The notes: generated by a model not told the origin, from the letters alone. 64,000 nucleotides of DNA from Sclerodactyla briareus (GCA_026419785.1 JAODTK010005771.1:659501-723500); one strand, 5' to 3'. Shown: positions 27,185 through 38,829, numbered from the stretch's first letter. Numbers and translations: made by a program.

Positions 27185-27569
27185 GTAAGGTCCTGGTAGC
27201 CTCCGACAATGCAGTTACATTGATCAATTTTATAATTTATATATCTGTAAATAGTGAATAACAAGTAAATGTGCCCTGAGTAATCCCACTTTGATGGGTG
27301 CAGAGGATGGAGGAGGGGCAGGGGGGATGCTGACCTCACATGGAAGGCTGGACGTATCAGTAAGGCTAGTGTGCCACCATATTGTAAAAAGTATTTTTGA
27401 GTTTAACAGGAAATTTGATAGCCTAAAAGTACCCACCCCCCCCCCCCCCCCCCCCCCATCCATCTACCCCATTGAGTTTAATGATGACTTAGTCATTATT
27501 AGGCCAGTACAGGTAATGACATGTTATGAGAAAGGTGCAGTGTGATGGGTTACATGGGCATACACACAC

Positions 27570-27572
27570 TGG

Positions 27573-27608
<36 letters not shown>

Positions 27609-27702
27609 CACAGGCACTCGCAGAACAATATTCAAAACAACTTTTCTCAAGAGAATTAAGCCACCATACCAGCCCTCACTCACTCACTCACTCACTCACT
27701 CA
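27570..27702. repeat. (CA)n and (CACT)n microsatellites
   Basis: A CA run occupies about 27573-27606 and a CACT run about 27676-27702, within the intron after the luminal-insert exon. Both are simple-sequence repeats. Apparent open frames through them are by-products. Confidence 0.9.
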
Positions 27703-27945
27703 TGGAAGCACTGCCAAAAGCACCTATGAGTGTTCATCAGCCACTTCCAATCACCTGGCAACTCCCTGAGGTACCCGCGAAGCTGTGCCAACCATGGGCT
27801 ACAGGGCTAGTCTCGGTGGGCAGCACCAACCCACCAGATTCCCCCCTAACCATGAGACACGGTGGTCAGGTTCATCTGCTGGTAGCTCACCACTCGCCCA
27901 AAGAAACAGAGTTGATGGAAGTGAATAAGGCTACTATCCCTCAAA

Positions 27946-28090
27946 CCACTCCCACCTCCTCAACCACTCCCACCTCCTCAACCACTCCCACCTCCTCAAC
28001 CACTCCCACCTCCTCAGCCACTCCCACCTCCTCAGCCACTCCCACCTCCTCAACCACTCCCACCTCCTCAACCACTCCCCCTCCTCAAGA
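27946..28090. repeat. 18-bp minisatellite
   Basis: It holds about seven to eight copies of CTCAACCACTCCCACCTC, with two copies carrying CTCAGCC instead. Because the unit length is a multiple of three, both strands stay open (TTPTSS on plus, EWLRRW on minus). This explains the long open frames here without invoking a gene. It is intronic in TPC2. Confidence 0.85.
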
Positions 28091-28099
28091 ACCCTGACA

Positions 28100-29110
28100 T
28101 TAGAGGCACGTCCAGTGACTACTATTTTCCATTCATTGATGTTTAGAATAATGATAATAATGATCATCACAAGGATACATCCTCCAGAGTCTAAGTGTAA
28201 TGAGGATTGGATATAATTTCCTTCAAATGTAATTCAGTGAGCATTTATGGGAGACTGTACAGTGGTCGTTATTATCTCAGTCCTGATGTGGATAAGGTCC
28301 CCCTTTGTAGCATTCCCTCTGTATGCATGTTCTTATCCCACAGGGTCCAGAGAATGTCCTCAGGGAGTTGCTGTAATGTTGTTTTCACTGTAATAATGAT
28401 ACGAAATAGTCTGGTATGGATTCCTTGTCACTTCCTGACCACCATTTCCCAAAGAAGTAAATTTCTAGTCACATCCTTACCACCATTCCTTAAAATAAAT
28501 TATTGTGATTTTTTTGTAGAGCCTACTGTCTATGTGAAATCCGCCACCCAGTATGTAAGCTGGAGGTAATCTGATCTTTTTTAGGGGAATGTATTTCCCA
28601 CAGGAAATCCACTGTTTCCTCTTCAGCACAGTGGGATGTTTGCCAAGTCATATGACAGCACTGTAGCTGTGTATTGTATTTCACTCCATCAGGCATATAG
28701 CTTGGCAAGCTATCAAGATCTTGCATGTCTATTTTAGTTATCTGTCTGTCTGTCCCCCGGTTTATCTCTGTTCACAATTGATTTAAATAAATTACTACTC
28801 TTTTTACAGTATTTAAATGAAAGTTGGTCACGATGATCACCATGTGAGGGCTCAAGTGATATTGTTGTCCTATTGGCCTCTGGGGGCCACTTTCGACCAA
28901 TTTGCAATAAATTGTTACATGCGCTTCTGTCATTCCCCTGTCCAGTGGTCAAAGTTAACATAACTTTTTGGGGGACCACTGCTAAATATGTGGTGTTCAG
29001 GAAATCGAAATCCAAAGTGACTAGGGGTAATTTTTCATTATGGTAATTTTTGGAAAATGGCAAATCAACAGAACACTTCTCACCCTGTTGGTTATGATAA
29101 GGTGAGTAGT
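28100..29110. other. TPC2 intron sequence, nothing else recognised
   Basis: No exon with matching phase, no transposon end and no tandem array is visible. A short run of TCTG repeats occurs near 28739-28754. Confidence 0.4.
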
Positions 29111-29117
29111 CATTGTT

Positions 29118-29345
29118 ATAATATAATAATAACTAGTCTTATATTGCGCAAACTCCAACAAAAGAGTTGTTCAGTGTGCTCTACGGGTGCTGAGAGTGCA
29201 GTGGAAAAATTGGGACTGGGAAAAAACGAAAAGTTTTCAGATGACGTCTGAAGATCAATAGAATCAAGGGACTTCAAATAAACAGGAAGGGAGTTCCATA
29301 AGCGGGGAACATAGTTAATAAAGCATACGGTCACCATTTGTTTTT
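29118..29345 (-). mobile_element. CR1/L2-like LINE, extreme 3' end
   Basis: On the minus strand it reads VPRLWNSLPVYLKSLDSID, the conserved last domain of CR1/L2-type ORF2 (the LWNSLP motif). A frame shift follows, then a 3' end with AGTGCGCAATATAAG and a short ATT-rich repeat tail at about 29118-29135. This is typical severe 5' truncation. Confidence 0.75.
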
Positions 29346-29789
29346 TTCTCATCAATCACCAATGGTACATACGAGGTGCTCATCAGGAAGGTGTGGTCAA
29401 AGGTCACGCTCCTTGGGGTCATTCTGGTGATTTTTCACCTAAAATGTTTTTTTTTGCACCCATTGAATGGAAGGATCATGACAGTTGGTCCAGTATCACC
29501 ATGACCAATGGTTCCTTGTATTAGTGCTTTCCAGTTTAAAGGCCCCGATTGTCATCCAATGATTTCATATATCACCAAAACATGTTGTCTCACACATTGA
29601 AATTGGTAACTATTATCATCTTTGACCGTTTGACGTAAAACAACACTGAGCATTGCACACCATATATGCTTTGTCAAATACCCAGTTCATGAAATTACTC
29701 TCAATGTGTGAGATTCCGAATTCTCACAAACGGTGCACAGCTGTATAATCTGTGTCAGTTTTGGGGGAATTATGTTAAACTGTGAGATC

Positions 29790-30207
29790 CTGCTAATAGT
29801 AATGATAATAATAATATCTCATTCATATATAGCACTTTCCAGGTCAAAGACTTGCTCAAAGCACTTTACAGATATACCTCTGTTCATTAGTGACTTGTCA
29901 CAAACCGTACCATACAGCACGCACCCCTTGCTTGTTCAGTCCCAAAGCACCATTTCAGTACATCACTTCCACATGTCCCCTGGGGGACTTTCCAATGTCA
30001 AGCAGCCAGACCTAGTGCTCAATACTCTTCACAAGTCACCTCACAAGCTACCCACTCTAACACGTGGGTGGCTTGGGACATTTCAAGAGACCTGTCTTGT
30101 CCAACAGCACTGCGGAAAATACCTCAGGCTTCCAATGGCCTCCGAACTTGCAATCAATGGTTTTGCAGTCTGGAGCTTTACCGACTGAGCTAATCCGCCT
30201 CCCTATG
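29790..30207 (-). mobile_element. tRNA-derived SINE with an L2-like tail
   Basis: The minus-strand 5' end reads GGGAGGCGGATTAGCTCAGT, then CGGTAAAGC, which contains a tRNA/Pol III A box. A degenerate B-box-like GCAAGTTCGGAGGCC follows about 35 bases later. The 3' end reads GTAAAGTGCTTTGAG, then GGAAAGTGCTATATATGAAT and an ATT-rich tail, matching the stem tail shared with L2/CR1 LINEs that mobilise such SINEs. The full length is about 420 bp. A tRNA structure is not preserved beyond the promoter half, so this is not a tRNA gene. Confidence 0.75.
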
Positions 30208-30209
30208 TA

Positions 30210-31070
30210 ATGTCCCATACCTAAACAGTACCCTCCTCCGTGTTTGCTTGCTAATCCCATTTTGACTCGCACATAGCATTGTTTAGCCTACACATTCGGT
30301 CCCTCCCAGGGCAGTACCTGTTAGGCTACCATATTCCTCCTAAATACTGCCCGTCTGCCATGAGCGACCCTTGACTTTTTCAGGAGCTGAGGCAATACTG
30401 TGGATCAGGGCACAATTAAAAGAACAAAGGAAACATCAGGAGTTTACAGTGGGTGCAATTTTGTTGGACTGTTAGTGTTAGATATTAACGTATTCACCTT
30501 CAATCAAGGGACCCGATGCTGACGAGTCATGTGGCACCATTATATCTTTAACAGAGCTAACATTCCCAAGAGACTGATAGTTAGGCCACGCCCCTTCTAG
30601 CAGGATTTCGTATACAAAATTACATTGACCACATGGCTATTACTGAACCAACGTGACCCTTTTGGCGTTTGGGGTTTCCCCCCGGGGGGTCGCCGTGCAA
30701 AAGATCTATCACTAACAGTCCAACAAAAACCGCACCCATTTTCAGTGGTCCTTGGTTTGCCCGTTTCAACCACCATAAATTCAGCAATCTTAATTGCCAT
30801 ATTTCAATGAACAGTCACAGCGCAGAGACTGCATTCGCCGGTAATCGGCATGCAAAAGTGAGACACGTTTCAATGGTGATTTCCTTTCTTCCCAGCTTTC
30901 ACTGATGGCAAGCTTGATTTTTGTCCGTGCCATCCTTATTAGCACCTTTGTCCAAAGTTTTTTGCAAGTGCTCTGGGCGGGATTCAGGTAGAATACGGTA
31001 GGTGTACTTCCACACACGGGAACCTCTCCTCCACGTTCATCTCTTTTTGGGCATCCGCAACGGTTCAACC
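30210..31070. other. TPC2 intron sequence, nothing recognised
   Basis: No gene, array or element end is visible. A short C/G palindrome-like run (TTTCCCCCCGGGGGGT) lies near 30675-30690. Confidence 0.4.
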
Positions 31071-31073
31071 AAG

Positions 31074-31156
31074 GGAATCGAATATTTCAACACATCAACC
31101 ACAATCGTTCGTCGGCCTGCTTCGTACTCCTTACTCACCACTTCCCCCATAACCCC
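31074..31156 (+). CDS. TPCN2: TPC2 exon (degraded): domain I pore helix and filter region
   Basis: One frame reads GIEYFNTS and, 14 residues after the F, LLTTS. Human TPC2 has TYFQN, then LLTTA, 12 residues after its F. The segment lies exactly between S5 and the exon reading MMPAYQVNR, and a GTGAGT donor follows directly. The filter region after LLTTS (human NNPD) reads PITP or, shifted, HNP. The exit phase does not fit the next exon. Either several bases are wrong or the exon has decayed. The acceptor is weak. Confidence 0.42.
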
Positions 31157-31659
31157 GTGAGTGGAGTCTGTTCTTCTTCATTCAGGCATATGAGTTTTCC
31201 GTAAATGGAAATAAAATGAATTTTTTTCATATATATATATAATATATAAATATTATTAAATATTTCATTTTGAATTGGTGGAATAGTGAATTGTTGCTGA
31301 ATATTCCCACACTTGCCTACGCCTAGTAGGTTGTCCAAACAGGCAACCGAAACCAGGTGAAGTGCTGAATTATTCTCCGAAGTGGAGGGGGGGATCAGGT
31401 GTGCTGCTATATTGCAAAGCGGACCGGATTTCCTTTCCTCCAAGGCCACCTAAGAATAAACAGTTTTCTCTGAAGAGGAGCGGGGTGCCCCCCCCCCATT
31501 GACCCCCTCCCAGGATAGCATCCACCCGGCTGCTTGTTTGCACATGCAAGTTCAATGCACCGCACAGGTAGAGATATATTGCCTCTTGTAATTTTCATTT
31601 CCGCTCAAATACTGGAATATATTTTTTCCATTTTTCCTTCTCTCTCCCTCCTCATACAG

Positions 31660-31725
31660 TAATGATGCCGGCATACCAAGTCAATAGGCTTTCCTCTCTG
31701 TACTTCATATCATTCCTGGCCCTTG
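31660..31725 (+). CDS. TPCN2: TPC2 exon: post-filter segment and start of domain I S6
   Basis: After two bases that complete a codon, it reads MMPAYQVNRLSSLYFISFLA then LG, matching human [24 protein letters not shown] in order. The acceptor is CCTCATACAG and the donor GTGAGT. It leaves one base (G) that the following exon completes to Gly. The frame is intact. Confidence 0.9.
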
Positions 31726-32036
31726 GTGAGTCTGTCTGGGGGAACCAAGAGAAGGGTTCTGGTCATGTAAATTTCAACACACTTTTTCTGTTCTCCTTTT
31801 GCCCATTCTTTCCATACATAGAAAATGTCATTGGGATATGAGGCGGTAGGAATGAGAGATTAGTTCCTATACTCTTAGCGATTATTTGTTTACACTTTCT
31901 GTACCACATTTTCCCGGAAGCCCATATAGTTTTCAAGAGGACTTTTCTTCTCCACAATTCAGTCAAAGCACACTTTCAGACTGCACGATACAGACCTATA
32001 CATTCCTCAGACTGAACCTAGTCCTCTTGTTTTCTA

Positions 32037-32249
32037 CATGTCTGTATTTCTAAAGTAAACCTAATCCTCTTGTTTTTACAGGTCTGTATTTCTAAAGTAA
32101 ACCTATTCCTCTTGTTTCTACAGGTCTGTATTTCTAAAGTAAACCTATTCCTCTTGTTTCTACAAGTCTGTATTTCTAAAGTAAACCTATTCCTCTTGTT
32201 TCTACAGGTCTGTATTTCTAAAGTAAACCTAATCCTCTTGTTTTTACAG
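32037..32249 (+). repeat. 42-bp minisatellite of splice-acceptor units before the TPC2 S6 exon
   Basis: The unit is GTCTGTATTTCTAAAGTAAA followed by a pyrimidine-rich CCTATTCCTCTTGTTTCTACAG. Junctions at 32040 (degenerate), 32081, 32123, 32166 (AAG variant) and 32207 lead to the presumed true acceptor at 32249. The exon itself begins GTCTGTATTT, so the array copies the acceptor plus the first 10 bases of the exon. Units are nearly identical, hence younger than the array at 22.7 kb. Confidence 0.9.
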
Positions 32250-32312
32250 GTCTGTATTTTTTCTTCACTGCTCACTGCCGTTATCTACAATGAGTTTAGA
32301 GGCTTCTTTTTC
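32250..32312 (+). CDS. TPCN2: TPC2 exon: domain I S6 and its cytosolic end
   Basis: It starts GT, completing Gly, then reads LYFF. After a net frame change it reads SSLLTAVIYNEFRGFFF up to GTGAGT. Human TPC2 has MNLLTAIIYSQFRGYL. The Arg of FRG corresponds to human R329, reported to coordinate PI(3,5)P2. About two bases appear missing where human has MN. The exon's first 10 bases are the repeat unit of the preceding array. Confidence 0.86.
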
Positions 32313-35088
32313 GTGAGTCTTCCTCGTTACAATTTCCTTATTTTTCGTCCATGAGGTGATTCATACAGCCCTTTGTGTGGATCTGTCCCCTAGCGTGCAG
32401 CTGGGCAGTTGGAAACAACCTATGCCCTCCATCTTCCACCAAAGTTAATCACTGTAAAAACTTGCACACCCTGGGAATAGTTGAAGCCTTGACACTTGTC
32501 TAATGTCCAGATGTAGAATAATATTCAAGTAAGCGTCACCTTCCAGAGGATGCCCCGCTTCCTTGAGACCCAATTCATATCACTAAGGCGCATATGTTTA
32601 TTGTATTCCAGGGTGGGCTTGTAGTGGTTGCATGCACACAGGAATCTGCCAAATCCTTCATCAGAAAGAATATGGTAGATATGTCTTTGCAGCTTGGGCT
32701 TCCACAGTCGAAAAAGTCTGGTTGTCGGGAGGTTTGTGCCATTGGGCAGCGGTGTTCAGCATAGGTCCGTGCTAAATTAATTTATTGCTCACGTTATAAA
32801 TTTCTGTTCATGCTGGAATTTCTGGCTATTCACATCTGAAATGTACGGTATTGTGTGTCGTGTACGTGTATCTGTTCGTCCAACAGTGGGGATGTGCGCA
32901 AATGTGTGTGGTGTTTATGTGAGTTTATATGGATGCATTTATGACCGTATGAGCGGAGGTACCAGACTAGAAAAGTATTCACCTATTCGGGTCACGCTCT
33001 TCTTCCTCCATTTGCTTCTAAAAGATGACATTACAAGGTAATAATATTGTTACGATTAGGACACTGTTTACTGTTAACAAAAAATTACGGGGAAAGTAGA
33101 AAATACACTTGAGCTTGGAATTAGGTTGAAAACAGACAAGTAAACTTGATCTGCAGGTGCTAGAGTAAGAGTATCGTTCAATCATCTCGGAACACCGAGT
33201 ACAGATTTCCAAGCAGAATTTTAGGGTCTTTAACAGGGTATCACAATGTGCGTATATGGTTAAGTGTATGGACACCACTTCCCATAAAATAATACATTGA
33301 AATTCCTGTCCTTCCCAGAATTCAATGCAAATCAAGTTATTTCGGGAGGCTCGGCTTCCGGCGGCTCGAAATGCTGAGACGTCAAGGGAGAGGTGTGTTA
33401 CTCACCAGTCAGCAAAGTAAATAGGTCCTCTGACCAATTTTTCACCACTCCTTTTAACCTTCCTTACGACACAAATCATTAACCTTGTCACGCATCGGGT
33501 AATTGAGTGTCAGTTGGTCACAGACATTGAGTGAAAAATACTAAGGCTCATGCAACAGTACCCATATGGAATTAATTTACCTATTTTTCCATGCATCACG
33601 AGTGACCTCAGAAAGTGTAATTTTTCTCTGCTAAAACATTTACATACAAAAGGGTGACAGCAACTGAACAGCTAGCATTACTCTGACCCTCTCAAGGCAT
33701 ATTTCGTTGTTGAGAAAGGAATTCTTGATTTTCTGGAATTTGATTTTGTTTAGCTCGGTGAGCCATCGGTAATGTCTAGTTACTATGTTACCAGCCCGCC
33801 ACACAAAGTGGAACTGGAAAAAACATATTAGCTTTCTTCTGGATAGTGCGATGGTTGAACATTGTGTCGTCACATAACATTCATTGAACAGCATACAGTC
33901 TACATAGCGCAGTATGCACACTGACAGTCTGACACTGAAGGTGTAAACAGAACAACTGCTACCTAATATGTATGACACACTGTGTGCCTTGCGCCCGCAT
34001 AGCTGTTTGAATTGTCCACAACACAAATCCCAGCTGATTACTACAGTTTGGCTCACAAGGAAGGCACGGTGGTGATGCTCGTCTGCCCAAATAAGCAGGT
34101 CCAAACACACGAATACCACACAGCTATAACTAGTGCAATGTGATATCCGGATATGGAACAATAGGTGGGGCATGCAAATATTCTCATGAACCGCCATCAA
34201 GTAGTATTGTTGAAAATATAGGAGATTGGGTGGCAGGTGTCACCGACATGCATGGGCGATACAGTTGCTCTTAATGTAACAAAAATTTGGGCTACACAGC
34301 CCCATCATTTTGTATGAGTAAAGCTTGAAAATCTTCATGGAGTTGAGTGCAAGGGTCATGCGTCCAGCTCTTCAAGCATAAACAGCGTAGCAGAAAAATG
34401 CTTACAGTGGATAAAGCTGTACGTGTTAATTATGGTCTGGAGACTTTGGTTCTGATTCGTACTTATCATTTCGTGTGGTTACTATGACTTGTACAATTGA
34501 AGATTCGCCATTATGATGCACTGACAGAGTAGGGAGGAATGTGAATGAACAACAAAGTTACAGCTCAGCGCATATTCTTTTATCCATTTTCAAGTTGTAA
34601 TTATGAATGGCATGGAATCGAGGGTGCCTTGATCTTTTGTTGCATTTAAGACCTCTGAAGACGTCATCGAGAGGCAAAACCCCTCGCCATTGGCTAGGGT
34701 TTTAGGGCTCCACGATGATGTCATCATCGGTTTAAAATGCAAGAAAAGACTTTGACACCCTCGTATCTATCCCCTTACATCATCACAATGCTTGGGTTTC
34801 TCAAATGAAAATTTTAGCTTCGTTTAGGTGGGAATACTGGAAACCCTTAGATCATTTTTGGTTGAAAGCTTTTTTTTTTGGGGGGGGGGGGGGAGGGGGG
34901 ACTGATCAGATTTGGAAAGTTCGCTTGTTAACACAACAACTGTTGTTTGTCAAGATGTGATTGTCATGAGGAGTGATGGAATGTCATGATGTTGCCCAAA
35001 CCAGGCAGGGTCAGTCCGTTGGTTTTTGTGTCTGGCCATAGATTGCCAGATATGAGTCAAGGAATCACTTCGTCTATGTCACATTTAA
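32313..35088. other. TPC2 intron; linker exons expected here were not found
   Basis: Human TPC2 has about 75 residues (LMKSLQTSLFRRRLG onward) between this S6 and the next exon I can place. I find no convincing match. An open segment at 32612-32740 with an upstream TTCCAG (reading SAKSFIRKNM) is not TPC-like enough to call. The 186-codon minus frame at 33640-34200 has no recognised motif. A G run lies at 34879-34900. Confidence 0.4.
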
Positions 35089-35860
35089 AAGCCGCGGTTC
35101 CATGCAAGGGCGGGCGTCTAAAGTCATCGTTATTTTAAATGGGCCGTTGCCATGCCACGCGGGCGGGCGGGTGGGCGGGCGGGGTTTTCTCGAATAGGCC
35201 ATGTTAGCGATTTTCGCCCGCCAGCGTGTACGCGTGGTATTTGGTAAATCAATTCCTGGGGATTCCCCTGCAATCTACCAGCGTGAAGCGGATAAGATAA
35301 GGAGAGTAGAGGACAAGTTTAGGTTAAATAATGTTCCAAGCAACTTCATAACTGTGTAAAACATAGGTAGGCGATTTATACAGTTGTGTCTAATCAACGG
35401 CCCGACACCAGACACCCCCAGACACCTATTGAACAACATATTTCATGTTAAACCCATGATATGTCAGTATTGCTAATTAAATCTAAAAAACCTGTCAATT
35501 GTGAATTTTTGAGGGGGGCCGTAATAGTTGACATTCAGAACAATGGTTTGCAGAAAATAAACACTGGTGTTTGGTTTAAACACTAGTATGCGTCCGGTTG
35601 TTTGATAATAATGATAATAAGTATTATTTAATAATAATAAATAAAATAACAACAACAATTATTCAATAATTAATAATAGTAGGCTAATCGGTTCTTATCT
35701 AGAGCATATACCATGCACACTAAAAGGTGAGAAGACGAGAAAACGCCCGCCCGGCCCCGCCCGCCCGGTCATGGAAACGAGTCTTCCAAAGGCCTCGCCG
35801 CCCGCCCGCCCGCCGCCACGCCCGCCTGCCCGTGTGCATGGAAACGCAAAGCTTAATATT
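35089..35860 (-). mobile_element. MITE with (GGGC)n terminal inverted repeats, copy B
   Basis: This is the reverse-complement relative of the element at 17.7-19.0 kb, about 770 bp and lacking the extra ~500 bp of that copy. The right end reads CGTGTGCATGGAAACGCAAA and the left end GCCGCGGTTCCATGC followed by GGGC-type runs at 35107-35114 and 35158-35182. TTTAAAA and GCTTAATA flank the ends, compatible with a TTAA target. Confidence 0.8.
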
Positions 35861-35913
35861 GTTCAAGATATGTTCACCTGATATACTACAAATCCTCTCC
35901 TGTAGTCAGCTTT

Positions 35914-36289
35914 AAAGGACAACTGCAGGATGAATTAGAAAGCAAAACCGGAAGTTCATACGACTTTCCGTACAGAGTACAGTCCTCTGTAAGTTTGTGC
36001 ATTTGTATTGTGCAAGATCGAAAGCATCCCATCATGCAATATGAATGATGTCATATGCGCACAACCCATGAAACAATGGAATACTTGACATAACTTCCTG
36101 GGTTGTCAAAGTGTAGGTCATGCGTTATTGCACAATTGGGATCCGCCCCAATTTCCTCTCATGATGGAACAAACCAATACCTCCACCTAAGGAAACACCG
36201 TATTGAAATGGGGTTTGGACCTGTAGATGGCACTGTTCCATTTTCCACGATATAACCACAGTTGTATCCAAGCCTGCAGTGGTCCTTCA
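35914..36289. mobile_element. MITE with AAAGGACAACTGCAGG terminal inverted repeats
   Basis: The left end is AAAGGACAACTGCAGG at 35914, and the right end CCTGCAGTGGTCCTT at 36273. The internal sequence matches, in reverse complement, the element at 54.76-55.35 kb (shared blocks: GCATCCCATCATGCA, ATACGACTTTCCGTA, GCAATAACGCATGAC). It is about 375 bp with no open frame of note. Confidence 0.75.
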
Positions 36290-36659
36290 ATGGCTGACGT
36301 TATCTTCGACACTTACGTCTTCAGGTGGTCCCTTTCAGCCTAAAACCATTCCAATGGGAATGCCGTCATTTTGTTTGTGAGGTGGTTTTCAGCCCAAACG
36401 ATTCCAGGATGGGCCTTATGTTCGGGCTATGTTCAGCTGGTAGAGTTATATTGACATCATCACCTTTGGCACAAAAACAGTTAAGCTGTGTGCCTAGTTG
36501 TTATAATTTCCTATGAAGCGTTCTACATACACTACTGGCGCCCTCATCTGCAGTGACCACTGTGGTTGAGTTGTCAAGTCTGCGATCCTCCAACGAAGAT
36601 AAAACGGGCAGGGCCCGGTAAAGCGATCATTGGGGTAAGGCTGCCATTTTAGGTACCAT

Positions 36660-38135
36660 GTCTCAGGCCTCGATTTTTTAGATTTTTTTCTGGTTGTCCG
36701 TCGGACAACCAGTGTTGCATTTTGGTTGTCCGAAGAGAGATAATGGTTGTCCGTGCCAGTTACCAGGTTCATGATTGAGCTCTCTCTCTGTTTCTTCTGT
36801 TTCTGCCGCGTAATGTTGCCACAGGCTTCGCCACGTTGTTCGCGGAGGCTCTCAACGCGTGGGACTCACCCACCCCCCCTCAAACACCTGATCAGATGCC
36901 CCCTCGAACTTTCACAGAATTTACAGACATTAGATTTTGCCGCCTTGTCCTTCATAACCATGGTTTAATAGGGCAGGGTTTGAACAGCCATGCCCATCTT
37001 GAAATTTTTGTTGCTGAGTCTCTTCAAACTGGCTCTGGGCTTTCCTGTTCCTGCTTTTTTTTTCTTCTGGGCTCCTTAATGATGAGGCATGTCAGTAACC
37101 CCACATTGTTCAAAGATTAAAAGACCAGTCTTTTTACCTTTGTTTCAAATGTGGGGGGAGGGGATTCTCGGAAAATGGATGAGTCAGATTCTTATAATGG
37201 GCAACCACCACCGAACATAAAATAGGGCCACATTGCCATTTTTTTAAGAAGAGGATGTATTTGTCTGAAGAATGTACAGCCTCTCTCTGGTCGCCAGTTT
37301 GTCTCCCTGGACTCCCCTCTCTCCAGTCGACTGCATTGCAAACTATTGCACAACAACAGACATAAAAGGAGCATACACAATTTACACTGTATTTAGGCGG
37401 TGGGATATCTTGGGGATAATTCACACGCATGCCATACATTAGTCTCTGCTTCATCCCATACTATATGACTGTCGCCAAAAGGTACAAATCTCTCCAACGG
37501 CAACATTTTCTGGCCGCTAGTGTACGTTCTTTCCGCAGGAAAAATGTATTTTGGTGATAAATGAGAAAACAAAATGATGATTTTCAATGGCTTCACTATT
37601 CCCACAAGTTAGCCACCAGTAGGCCTAAGCTACTGAACTTGCTATGATTTGGTAGCAGGGACGGCACATATAGCCTATTCAGAAAAGTGATTATCTGAAG
37701 ACACCTTGCAAATACATGATTCAATCTTTTGTGAATGTGTTTATTAACTCATCTACATGCCTGTTTCATTATTTGATGATTTTAAAATGATTTTTTCAGA
37801 TTGCAGTTTCAACGTTATTTTACATTGACTTTGGTCCATTCCACATGGTTTAACATAGAGTTGTACATACCTAGTACTACAAAGTCATGTCAATCGAACG
37901 TTATCGATGTGTGGTCTGCAAAAATAGTGTTTTCTCTCATGTCCCTACAGTGATACGATGTCTGACCCATGATATGAGGTGGCATACATTGTGGCTAAGT
38001 ACAGAGATCGTGGCTGGTTTAAAATTGTACTAAAAAGTGGTAGTCCAGTCGGACAACCACAATGTCAAAACTGGGTGTCCTTTCAGAATTTCAGTCGTCT
38101 CGAACCTCCGTACACTGTAAAAATCGAGCCTCTGT
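36660..38135. repeat. possible transposon bounded by inverted GGTTGTCCG blocks
   Basis: The left side holds TCAGGCCTCGATTTTT, then a palindrome TGGTTGTCCG-T-CGGACAACCA at 36691-36711 and two more GGTTGTCCG copies. The right side holds the inverted CGGACAACCACAATG near 38051 and AAAAATCGAGCCTCTG at 38119. AATCGAGGCCTGA recurs at about 52421. Between them no transposase is recognised. The boundaries are tentative. Confidence 0.4.
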
Positions 38136-38829
38136 GTCCTCTTTCGTCGATATGGTCGTTACTTCCCTGTTGTCTGTATTCAGGTACCCACTGATTACGA
38201 ACCTCACCCTCTTTTAACAAACTATCCAACTGGCTGTTTTAAATATTCATGGACTCACAGTTTTTGCTTTTTGAGGCCTACGCTCAGATTAGGGTTGTTA
38301 GGACTGTGTATTCGATCAGGCTTTCCAATTCCATTTGATAACACATTTTTTTTTTAGTTAGTATTTGTCATTCATCAGCCCTACTGATTTGATTGTGTTG
38401 AGGGCAAACCATGGACTACCCGCTTCGCTGGCTTACGTAGACAGCAGGCTAGTTACAGTTTCTATATTTTTCATTCCATAGAATAAAAAGCTTTTTTTTG
38501 TCTCGGCCTGAATGAAATTCAGGAAGAGACATAGTGTTCACTATGGGGTGTGTGTAGTGTTGTCACACTTTCCTCGTTAGCCAGGATTTCCAGTCAAACG
38601 TGAGGCAATTATGACAACATGTTTGTGGTAGTGCACGGGCTGGGGTGTACACGATCTGAGTAGATTTTGGGCAGGAAAGTCACTGATTAAGTTGGTAATT
38701 AGGCTATTTTATGTCATGTATTGTTGAAGCTCGGTAGCAAGATTACGAGGGACACGTAGTGCTTGCTACGTGATGTAGTCTGCATGTAGGACCTGGATGA
38801 AGGTAGAGGTAACTGACTAGATTTTCAGC

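Noticed and set aside
27702-28097. Mucin-like Thr/Ser/Pro-rich protein
   Set aside because: The open frame exists because the 18-bp minisatellite unit is a multiple of three. The opposite strand is equally open.
30150-30205. tRNA gene on the minus strand
   Set aside because: Only the A-box half resembles a tRNA; the anticodon arm and B box are degenerate and a SINE tail follows.
32037-32249. Coding tandem repeat protein (minus-strand frame with RNKRNRFTLEIQTC units)
   Set aside because: The period of 42 bp keeps a frame open by arithmetic. The array is explained by duplication of the splice acceptor.
32612-32740. Additional TPC2 linker exon (reading SAKSFIRKNM)
   Set aside because: It has an acceptor and possible donor, but no convincing similarity to the TPC linker.
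33640-34200. Longest open frame in the window (186 codons, minus strand)
   Set aside because: There is no recognised motif, the composition is Cys/His-rich and irregular, and no splice partners or polyadenylation context were found. A frame of this length can arise by chance in 64 kb of six-frame sequence.
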